DNA of 6,547 nt from Bacteroides sp. (GTDB taxonomy: Bacteria > Bacteroidota > Bacteroidia > Bacteroidales > Bacteroidaceae). The stretch lies in NCBI GenBank assembly GCA_021204375.1, contig JAJPZL010000090.1, positions 1 to 6,547 of the forward strand, in the 5' to 3' direction. Made by a program: the position numbers and the translations under genes. Below the pieces are notes generated by a model. It did not search any database and was not told the origin of the DNA. It saw nothing but the letters and a program-made list of their open reading frames with translations. Below are positions 1 to 4,937 of this stretch, piece after piece; within the stretch, counting starts at the first letter, position 1, and every line of letters starts with the position of its first letter.

Positions 1-455
1 CTTTAAGTTTTAAGACCATTTCTGCAAACAAGGAGACCGCAAACAAAGAGTGGGTTGTGGTAGATGCAACTGACCAGGTGGTTGGACGTCTGGGCTCGAA
101 AGTTGCTAAATTATTAAGAGGTAAGTACAAACCGAACTTTACTCCTCATGTAGATTGTGGTGACAATGTAATTATTATTAATGCCGATAAAGTGAAATTT
201 ACCGGTAACAAGTGGAATGACAAGGTTTGCCTGAGATATACAGGATATCCGGGTGGACAGCGGGAGATGACCCCCGCACGTCTGATCGCTAAACCGAACG
301 GCGAAGAGAAATTACTGAAAAAAGTGGTGAAGGGTATGCTTCCCAAGAACAAACTGGGAGCTAAATTATTGGGTAACCTGTATGTGTATGCCGGATCGGA
401 ACACAAACACGCGGCCCAGAGTCCCAAGTCAATTGATATAAACTTACTTAAATAA
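1..455 (+). CDS. rplM: 50S ribosomal protein L13 (5'-partial)
   Basis: L13 is an early-assembling protein of the large ribosomal subunit that binds 23S rRNA. The frame is open from the left edge: codons from base 3 read LSFKTISANKETANKEW and run straight into the L13 core. A GTG at 57 is therefore an internal valine codon and not the start; the true ATG lies just outside the window, probably about three codons upstream because Bacteroidales L13 usually begins MDTLS. About 150 residues are visible, against roughly 153 for the family. Recognisable L13 stretches are VGRLGSKVAKLLRGK, the DCGDNVIIINADK segment, RYTGYPGGQREMTP and the KGMLPKNKLGAKLLGNLYVYAG segment. It ends in TAA six bases before rpsI, the widely conserved rplM-rpsI pairing, so the two are surely co-transcribed. 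The promoter is outside the window. Identification is secure from remembered family sequence. Confidence 0.98.
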   Translation, partial: LSFKTISANKETANKEWVVVDATDQVVGRLGSKVAKLLRGKYKPNFTPHVDCGDNVIIINADKVKFTGNKWNDKVCLRYTGYPGGQREMTPARLIAKPNGEEKLLKKVVKGMLPKNKLGAKLLGNLYVYAGSEHKHAAQSPKSIDINLLK

Positions 456-461
456 GAAATA

Positions 462-848
462 ATGGAAGTAATAAATGCATTAGGCAGACGTAAGCGTGCA
501 GTTGCCCGCATCTTCGTTACTGAAGGAACTGGAAAAATTACGATCAATAAACGTGACCTGACTCAGTACTTTCCATCAACTATTCTTCAATATGTGGTAA
601 AACAGCCGTTGAACACAATTGGGGCTGCTGAAAAGTATGATATCAAGGTAAATCTTTACGGTGGTGGTTTCACTGGTCAGTCTCAGGCTCTTCGTCTGGC
701 AATCGCCCGTGCTTTGGTAAAAATGAACCCGGAAGATAAAGCAGCACTTCGTGCCGAAGGATTCATGACACGTGACCCGCGTTCTATGGAACGTAAAAAA
801 CCGGGACGTCCAAAAGCTCGTAAGAGATTCCAGTTCAGTAAACGTTAA
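462..848 (+). CDS. rpsI: 30S ribosomal protein S9
   Basis: S9 is a small-subunit head protein whose basic C-terminal tail reaches the P-site tRNA anticodon stem. The 128-residue product has the usual bacterial length. The N-terminus INALGRRKRAVARIF, the family signature GGGFTGQSQALRLAIARAL at about residues 67-85 and the very basic tail ending FSKR (with GRPKARKR before it) are all in place. The ATG at 462 follows the rplM stop by six bases. There is no purine-rich Shine-Dalgarno core between the genes, which is normal for Bacteroidetes, so translation may depend partly on coupling to rplM. No convincing intrinsic terminator follows it, so transcription could continue into rpsB. Confidence 0.98.
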   Translation: MEVINALGRRKRAVARIFVTEGTGKITINKRDLTQYFPSTILQYVVKQPLNTIGAAEKYDIKVNLYGGGFTGQSQALRLAIARALVKMNPEDKAALRAEGFMTRDPRSMERKKPGRPKARKRFQFSKR

Positions 849-1050
849 GATACGGTTTATACAATCTGCTGTTTACGGGTTTTTTACTGTCTGTGTTGCG
901 AAATATACGATATATAAAAATCTGACAATGATTAGATAACTCGGAAAGAGCGTTTAGTATCTAAACCGATAAGATTTATTTCCCTGGGTGGAATAACTAC
1001 CTGTCGGTTGGTTGAATAACAAAAAAGAATGTAAACGATTAAAAAATACA
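849..1050 (+). promoter_or_regulatory. Structured rpsB leader (candidate cis-regulatory RNA)
   Basis: This is a 202-base gap between rpsI and the rpsB start. It contains overlapping inverted repeats that cannot all form together: TTAGATA (932-938) with TATCTAA (958-964); GTTTAG (952-957) with CTAAAC (961-966) around the loop TAT; and AACCGAT (964-970) with GTCGGTT (1003-1009, one G-U pair). A short CTC/GAG hairpin (940-942 with 948-950) sits inside the first pairing. Such mutually exclusive stems fit a ribosomal-protein leader, and S2 leaders are known in other bacteria, but I do not recognise this as a named Bacteroidetes family. No good TAnnTTTG promoter is visible here; TTG at 894-896 followed by an AT-rich stretch near 911-924 is only a weak candidate. 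Function is inferred. Confidence 0.35.
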
Positions 1051-1887
1051 ATGTCGAGAACAAATTTTGAAACATTATTAGAGGCCGGCTCTCACTTCGG
1101 ACACCTTAAAAGAAAGTGGAACCCGGCTATGGCTCCTTACATCTTCATGGAGCGCAACGGTATTCATATCATCGATCTTCACAAGACCGTTGCTAAAATT
1201 GACGAAGCAGCTGATGCTTTGAAACAAATTGCAAAATCAGGCAAAAAGATACTTTTTGTTGCTACTAAAAAACAAGCGAAACAGATCGTAGCTGATAAAG
1301 CTGCTGCTGTGAATATGCCTTACATGATCGAGCGTTGGCCGGGTGGTATGTTGACTAACTTCCCTACTATTCGTAAAACCGTGAAGAAAATGGCTACTAT
1401 CGATAAATTGACCAATGACGGAACTTACGGCAACCTTTCAAAAAGAGAAGTTCTTCAGATTTCACGCCAGCGTGCAAAACTGGAAAAGAACCTCGGTTCT
1501 ATCGCAGACCTTACCCGTTTGCCTTCGGCTCTTTTCGTAGTAGACGTAATGAAAGAGAGCATTGCTGTCCGCGAAGCTAACCGTCTGGGTATTCCCGTAT
1601 TTGCGATCGTAGATACGAACTCTGATCCGAATAATGTGGATTTTGTGATCCCTGCTAACGACGACGCTACCAAATCAGTAGAGGTGATCGTAGATGCTTG
1701 TTGTGCAGCTATTGCCGAAGGTCTTGAAGAGCGGAAAGCTGAAAAGATCGACATGGAGGCTGCCGGTGAAGCCCCTGCTAACAAAGGTAAGAAGAGATCA
1801 GTCAAAGCCAGACTGGATAAGTCTGACGAAGAGGCTATCAACGCTGCCAAAGCTGCTGCTTATATCAAAGAAGACGAAGAAGCGTAA
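1051..1887 (+). CDS. rpsB: 30S ribosomal protein S2
   Basis: S2 binds 16S rRNA at the head-body junction of the small subunit and helps recruit S1 where S1 is present. The start is set at the ATG at 1051, giving MSRTNFETLLEAGSHFGHLK, the usual Bacteroidales N-terminus and S2 signature. An in-frame TTG at 1012 would add 13 lysine- and asparagine-rich residues with no family support. The product is 278 residues, longer than the E. coli protein of about 241. The extra length is a lysine-, alanine- and glutamate-rich tail from about residue 225, which I recall as typical of Bacteroidetes S2. Core motifs are RWPGGMLTN (about 95-103) and the LPSALFVVDVMKE to VDTNSDP block (about 157-193). It is separated from tsf by a terminator-like hairpin, although rpsB-tsf is a classic operon. 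Confidence 0.98.
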   Translation: MSRTNFETLLEAGSHFGHLKRKWNPAMAPYIFMERNGIHIIDLHKTVAKIDEAADALKQIAKSGKKILFVATKKQAKQIVADKAAAVNMPYMIERWPGGMLTNFPTIRKTVKKMATIDKLTNDGTYGNLSKREVLQISRQRAKLEKNLGSIADLTRLPSALFVVDVMKESIAVREANRLGIPVFAIVDTNSDPNNVDFVIPANDDATKSVEVIVDACCAAIAEGLEERKAEKIDMEAAGEAPANKGKKRSVKARLDKSDEEAINAAKAAAYIKEDEEA

Positions 1888-1894
1888 TATATTC

Positions 1895-1966
1895 ATGTGC
1901 CGGTATGCTTCCTGAGTCTGCCTATTTTGTAGATAAGACTTCCCGGAGCTTACCGGCATATTTTTT
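1895..1966 (+). terminator. Terminator/attenuator hairpin between rpsB and tsf
   Basis: The 5' arm at 1895-1911 (ATGTGCCGGTATGCTTC) pairs with the 3' arm at 1945-1961. The core GCCGGTA/TACCGGC (1899-1905 with 1951-1957) is perfect; one T-T mismatch separates it from further pairs GCTTC/GGAGC that include one wobble. The 3' arm runs into six T residues (1961-1966). The 33-base apical part can fold again through AGTCT (1915-1919) and AGACT (1936-1940). This is the form of an intrinsic terminator beginning 8 bases after the rpsB stop. Because no promoter is visible before tsf, partial read-through (attenuation) seems more likely than complete termination. Confidence 0.75.
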
Positions 1967-2011
1967 CATTTATCAGTAAACCGAATATTAATTAAAAAAG
2001 AGATAATACGT

Positions 2012-2836
2012 ATGGCTGTATCTATGGCTGATATTACCCGTCTGCGCAAAATGTGTGGCGCCGGTATGATGGACTGTAAAAATGCGTTGAATGAAGCGGA
2101 AGGCGATTTCGACAAAGCACTTGAAATTATTCGTAAAAAAGGACAGGCAGTAGCTGCGAAACGTTCTGACAGGGATGCTTCCGAAGGTTGTGTGCTGGCT
2201 AAAGCGAACGGAGGTTTTGCTGCTATTATCGCACTGAAATGCGAGACTGACTTCGTGGCTAAAAATGCTGATTTCGTTGCATTGACCGGCGATATCCTGG
2301 ATAAGGCTATGGAAGCTAAAGCTGCTGACCTGGAAGCTGTGAATGTACTTCCATTAGGTAGTGGTACTATCGCTGAGAATGTGACTGACCGTAGCGGTAT
2401 CACCGGTGAAAAAATGGAGTTGGATGGTTACTCATTTGTGGAAGGTGCTGCTACTGTAGCATACATTCACCCGGGTAACAAACTGGCTACTATTGTTGCT
2501 TTCAACCAGGCTGACGTAGATGCTCAGGTAGCTAAAGATGTAGCGATGCAGATTGCTGCTATGAACCCGGTCGTTATCGACGAATCCTGTGTTCCGGCTG
2601 AAGTGCTTGAAAGAGAAAAAACAATTGCTGCTGATAAGGCCCGTGAAGAGGGTAAACCTGAAAATATGATCGAAAGAATTGCTACCGGTCGTATTGGTAA
2701 ATTCTATAAAGAGGTTTGTTTGTTGAATCAGGATTATGTGAAAGATCCGAAACTGACTATCAAACAGTTCCTGGTTAACGCTGACAAAGATCTTCAGGTA
2801 GTTGCTTTTAAACGTTTCAACCTGAATGCAGAATAA
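2012..2836 (+). CDS. tsf: Elongation factor Ts
   Basis: EF-Ts is the cytoplasmic nucleotide exchange factor that releases GDP from EF-Tu. The 274-residue product has the N-terminal UBA-like module (about residues 1-50, ADITRLRKMCGAGMMDCKNAL), the TDFVAKN motif at 79-85 whose Asp-Phe contacts EF-Tu, and the C-terminal block IATGRIGKFYKEVCLLNQ (about 223-240). The ATG at 2012 is chosen over the internal ATG at 2024 because Bacteroidales EF-Ts proteins begin MAV. It is shorter than the roughly 330-residue form I recall for Bacteroides, apparently lacking a lysine- and alanine-rich insertion in the second half, and is closer in build to Porphyromonas-type proteins. The upstream region 1967-2011 is AT-rich with no TAnnTTTG promoter, so expression probably depends on read-through from rpsB. 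Confidence 0.98.
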   Translation: MAVSMADITRLRKMCGAGMMDCKNALNEAEGDFDKALEIIRKKGQAVAAKRSDRDASEGCVLAKANGGFAAIIALKCETDFVAKNADFVALTGDILDKAMEAKAADLEAVNVLPLGSGTIAENVTDRSGITGEKMELDGYSFVEGAATVAYIHPGNKLATIVAFNQADVDAQVAKDVAMQIAAMNPVVIDESCVPAEVLEREKTIAADKAREEGKPENMIERIATGRIGKFYKEVCLLNQDYVKDPKLTIKQFLVNADKDLQVVAFKRFNLNAE

Positions 2837-2837
2837 A

Positions 2838-2854
2838 TAAGAACGCTGTTCTTA
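2838..2854 (+). other. Short perfect hairpin after tsf
   Basis: TAAGAAC (2838-2844) and GTTCTTA (2848-2854) form a perfect 7-base-pair inverted repeat around the triloop GCT, beginning one base after the tsf stop codon. It has no T run of its own and sits 7 bases before the main terminator, so it may protect the 3' end of the transcript or be part of a composite terminator. The structure is plain in the sequence; the role is a guess. Confidence 0.5.
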
Positions 2855-2861
2855 TCCCTAT

Positions 2862-2897
2862 AAAAGGTGTTTCTTTACTGAAGGAACACCTTTTTTT
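2862..2897 (+). terminator. Intrinsic terminator of the ribosomal protein/tsf cluster
   Basis: AAAAGGTGTTTCTT (2862-2875) pairs over 14 base pairs, with one G-U, with AAGGAACACCTTTT (2881-2894) around the five-base loop TACTG. The 3' arm merges into a run of seven T residues (2891-2897). It lies between the convergent tsf and SUI1-family genes. The reverse strand has only TTTT after the same stem, so it may also serve the minus-strand gene, but less strongly. Confidence 0.92.
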
Positions 2898-2930
2898 GTA
2901 TTTTTTATTCGGAAAATGGTTTTCTCTTCT

Positions 2931-3281
2931 TTATCCGCCTGTTTCTTTGGTCTGGGTATAACCCTCTTGCTTTAATAGTTCGATCACCCGGTTCTTAAAA
3001 TCTCCCTGTATAATGATCTCTCCATCTTTGGCACTACCCCCTACGCCACACCGGGATTTAAGCATTTTACCCAGCTCTTTCATATCTTCCTCGCTGCCTA
3101 TAAAACCGGTTATGAGGGTCACTATTTTACCACCCCGGTTCTTTTTGTCCAGGGATACACGGAGTTTTTGTTGAGATGCGGGGAGAGTCTCTGCCTTTTC
3201 ATCCGGGTCTGTCTGGTAGGTAAAGTCAGGGTTGGTAGAATAAACCACATTCAGCCGGTCTTTCCAGTCATTTTTCTTCAT
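2931..3281 (-). CDS. SUI1/YciH-family translation factor
   Basis: This 116-residue protein belongs to the SUI1 (eIF1-like) family, called YciH in E. coli, a small ribosome-associated factor proposed to affect initiation fidelity. An N-terminal acidic, probably flexible region (about residues 1-35) precedes the SUI1 domain. The domain shows QKLRVSLDKKNRGGKIVTLI (about 38-57), LGKMLKSRCGVGGSAK (about 70-85) and EIIIQGDFKNRVIELLKQEGY (about 88-108). These match the basic loop, the CGxGGS segment and the final strand-helix-GY of the family. The ATG at 3281 lies about 22 bases downstream of an excellent promoter, supporting this start. It is monocistronic and convergent with tsf. Its placement beside a translation cluster fits its role, but its exact function in Bacteroidetes is not established by the sequence. 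Confidence 0.93.
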   Translation of the reverse strand: MKKNDWKDRLNVVYSTNPDFTYQTDPDEKAETLPASQQKLRVSLDKKNRGGKIVTLITGFIGSEEDMKELGKMLKSRCGVGGSAKDGEIIIQGDFKNRVIELLKQEGYTQTKETGG

Positions 3282-3303
3282 ACGGTATCATTTTATTCAG
3301 GGT

Positions 3304-3334
3304 CAAAATTAACAAAAACCTTTTTAACAGCAAA
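3304..3334 (-). promoter_or_regulatory. Bacteroidetes-type promoter for the SUI1/YciH gene
   Basis: Read on the minus strand, TTTG (3334-3331) is followed after 19 bases by TAATTTTG (3311-3304). This matches both the -33 TTTG and -7 TAnnTTTG elements of the primary Bacteroidetes sigma factor. Transcription would start about 16 bases before the ATG at 3281, leaving a short leader. It is the best promoter match in the window. Confidence 0.85.
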
Positions 3335-3415
3335 TAACCGCGACAGAAGGTGATAAATTATTTGCAGATATATGGAAAAAGAGGGAAAAATTTTCTTAAC
3401 CTTTTTGTCATATCA

Positions 3416-3446
3416 CTTTTCGGTATTAAAAAAAAGACTACTTTTG
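3416..3446 (+). promoter_or_regulatory. Bacteroidetes-type promoter for rex
   Basis: TACTTTTG at 3439-3446 is an exact -7 TAnnTTTG match. The -33 element is weak: TTTT at 3417-3420, 18 bases upstream. Transcription would begin near 3452, about 27 bases before the rex ATG at 3480. The small inverted repeat ACTTA-GTAG-TAAGT (3448-3461) covers the predicted start point and could be an operator, but it does not resemble the known Rex operator (TTGTGAA/TTCACAA type). Confidence 0.7.
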
Positions 3447-3479
3447 CACTTAGTAGTAAGTTATTATTGTACCAACGAA

Positions 3480-4136
3480 ATGAGCAACCTTATATCCAGA
3501 GAAAATACCAAAGTTCCTGAACCTACTCTTCGCCGCTTGCCCTGGTATCTTTCCAATGTTAAGCTGTTAAAGCAAAAGGGTGAACAATTTGTTTCGTCTA
3601 CACAGATCTCCAAGGAGATCAATATTGATGCTTCACAGATTACCAAGGATCTTTCGTATGTAAATATATCCGGCCGTACCCGGGTAGGGTATGAAATTGA
3701 CCGGCTTATTGAAGTGCTGGAAGATTTTCTTGGTTTTACCAAAACACATAAGGCATTCCTCTTTGGAGTAGGGAGTCTGGGGGGAGCTTTACTTCAGGAT
3801 TCCGGATTGAGCCATTTCGGTTTGCAGATTGTGGCCGCTTTTGATATAAAGCCCGAATTGGTGGGAACCTCTATCGGAGGAATACCGATTTATCATTCTG
3901 ACGAGTTCACTGCCAGAATGAAAGAGTATGATGTAAATATTGGGGTGCTTACGGTACCTATCCAGATTGCCCAGCAGATTACCGATTCTATGGTAGAGGG
4001 TGGTATCAAAGCGGTCTGGAACTTTACTCCTTTTCGTATCAGGGTGTCTGAAAATATTGTAGTGCAGAATACCTCCTTGTATGCTCATCTGGCTGTTATG
4101 TTTAATCGTCTTAATCTGAACGGAGAGCAAAAATGA
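3480..4136 (+). CDS. rex: Redox-sensing transcriptional repressor Rex
   Basis: Rex is a homodimeric repressor that leaves DNA when the NADH/NAD+ ratio rises, controlling fermentative and respiratory genes. The 218-residue product has an N-terminal winged helix (about residues 14-85, PEPTLRRLPWYLSNVKLLK and the SSTQISKEINIDASQITKDL recognition region), then a Rossmann domain. The latter has the dinucleotide loop GVGSLG at 96-101, AAFDIKPELVG (about 119-129) with Asp122 placed to bind the adenosine ribose, VWNFTPFRI (about 179-187) and a C-terminal swapping helix SLYAHLAVMFNRL. The start at 3480 gives MSNLISRENTKVPEP. An in-frame ATG at 3372 would add 36 hydrophobic residues, lies upstream of the predicted promoter and has no family support. 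Its last bases overlap the next gene as ATGA, so the two are translationally coupled. Confidence 0.96.
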   Translation: MSNLISRENTKVPEPTLRRLPWYLSNVKLLKQKGEQFVSSTQISKEINIDASQITKDLSYVNISGRTRVGYEIDRLIEVLEDFLGFTKTHKAFLFGVGSLGGALLQDSGLSHFGLQIVAAFDIKPELVGTSIGGIPIYHSDEFTARMKEYDVNIGVLTVPIQIAQQITDSMVEGGIKAVWNFTPFRIRVSENIVVQNTSLYAHLAVMFNRLNLNGEQK

Positions 4137-4750
4137 AGATCTTGGCTGTTGGAATGAACTATGCGGCTCATACCCGGGAGCTGGGGGATGAGGTCCAACC
4201 GGAAGAGCCGGTGATCTTTACCAAGCCTGATTCGGCTCTGCTCAAAGATGGTAAACCCTTCTTTATTCCCTCTTTTTCCAGTAAGATCCATTATGAAACG
4301 GAACTTGTAGTCCGTATCTGCCGGTTGGGTAAGCATATTGCTCCCCGTTTTGCATCTCGTTATTACGACGCTGTAACAGTAGGCATTGATTTTACTGCAC
4401 GCGATCTGCAACGCAAATTCCGGGAAGCGGGTCAGCCATGGGAACTTTGTAAGGGATTTGATAATTCCGCTGCTATAGGAGAGTTTGTATCTCTTTCCGG
4501 TTTGGATAAAGAGATACAGGATCTGCATTTCAAACTGGATATTGACGAACAAACCGTGCAGGCCGGATATACCGGGGATATGTTACATAAAGTCGATGAT
4601 ATCATAGGGTATGTAAGTCAGTTTATGACTCTTAAAATAGGGGATCTGCTCTTTACAGGAACTCCGGTAGGAGTGGGACCTGTCTCTATCGGGCAACATC
4701 TGGAAGGATATCTCGAAGGGCAAAAGTTACTTGATTTTTATATTCGGTAA
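4133..4750 (+). CDS. Fumarylacetoacetate hydrolase family protein (FAHD1-like)
   Basis: This 205-residue protein is a single-domain member of the FAH family, metal-dependent enzymes that cleave C-C bonds or decarboxylate 2-keto acids such as acylpyruvates and oxaloacetate. The metal-binding triad is visible: HYETELVV supplies Glu55 and Glu57, and GIDFTARDLQ supplies Asp86. The adjoining GQPWELCKGFDNSAAIG segment, with Lys107, and the FTGTPVGVGPV loop (about 174-184) are as in FAHD1/acylpyruvase-type proteins. Length fits the short FAHD1/YcgM subgroup. It overlaps rex by 4 bases (ATGA), with a weak purine stretch CGGAGAGC about 6 bases before its ATG. Coupling to a NADH sensor suggests a role in keto-acid or oxaloacetate balance, but the substrate cannot be read from the sequence; 2-hydroxyhepta-2,4-diene-1,7-dioate isomerase is a common but less likely database label. 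Confidence 0.92.
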   Translation: MKILAVGMNYAAHTRELGDEVQPEEPVIFTKPDSALLKDGKPFFIPSFSSKIHYETELVVRICRLGKHIAPRFASRYYDAVTVGIDFTARDLQRKFREAGQPWELCKGFDNSAAIGEFVSLSGLDKEIQDLHFKLDIDEQTVQAGYTGDMLHKVDDIIGYVSQFMTLKIGDLLFTGTPVGVGPVSIGQHLEGYLEGQKLLDFYIR

Positions 4751-4787
4751 GAACTACATTATTTATCAATATATTGCTGCCGCTGCT

Positions 4788-4905
4788 GGCTTCACAGCCC
4801 CACACGGTACCAAAGCGGCTATGAAGCCGCAAAATAAAAAGTCACCGGCTATGAAGCCGGCGACAACAAGTGACAACAGTAGTTATGCAACAGACACTGT
4901 GAAGC
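4788..4905. repeat. Cluster of palindromic 12-base units (REP-like)
   Basis: Between the convergent FAH-family and GHL10 genes lie related palindromic units. GGCTATGAAGCC occurs twice exactly, at 4817-4828 and 4847-4858, 30 bases apart. GGCTTCACAGCC at 4788-4799 is the same unit in reverse complement with one change. A decayed copy, CTGTGAAGC, lies at 4897-4905 and is exactly complementary to GCTTCACAG at 4789-4797. The two perfect copies form hairpins GCGGCT-ATGA-AGCCGC (4815-4830) and CCGGCT-ATGA-AGCCGG (4845-4860). The outermost arms differ yet stay paired, as compensatory change would leave them. The whole gap 4751-4937 has no plausible gene. It may be a REP-like repetitive element or a duplicated terminator. 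Confidence 0.65.
4831..4860 (-). terminator. Possible terminator of the GHL10 gene
   Basis: On the minus strand the stem CCGGCT-TCAT-AGCCGG (4860-4845) is followed after four bases (TGAC) by TTTTTATTTT (4840-4831). This resembles an intrinsic terminator about 78 bases beyond the GHL10 stop. The T tract is set back from the stem, so efficiency is uncertain. In the plus direction the same hairpin lacks a T run and would not terminate the FAH-family transcript well. Confidence 0.45.
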
Positions 4906-4937
4906 TGGCTGTAAATAGATCGTACTGTATTTATCTT

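Noticed and set aside
57..455. L13 starting at a GTG at 57
   Set aside because: The frame is open to the left edge and the upstream residues match the normal Bacteroidales L13 N-terminus; the gene is cut by the window edge.
838..886. Terminator after rpsI (GTAAAC at 838-843 with GTTTAC at 871-876, then a T run)
   Set aside because: The stem is only six base pairs across a 27-base loop and overlaps the coding end; the T run starts four bases after the arm, so it is not a convincing terminator.
1012..1050. N-terminal extension of S2 from a TTG codon at 1012
   Set aside because: The added lysine- and asparagine-rich residues have no family support, and the ATG at 1051 gives the standard S2 N-terminus.
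3372..3479. N-terminal extension of Rex from an ATG at 3372
   Set aside because: The segment includes the predicted rex promoter and encodes hydrophobic residues not found in Rex; MSNLISREN at 3480 fits the family.
4815..4860. A CRISPR-like array from the 30-base repeat period
   Set aside because: Only two exact units are present, the repeat is 14-16 bases, the intervening sequence is AT-rich and about 14 bases, and no cas genes are near.
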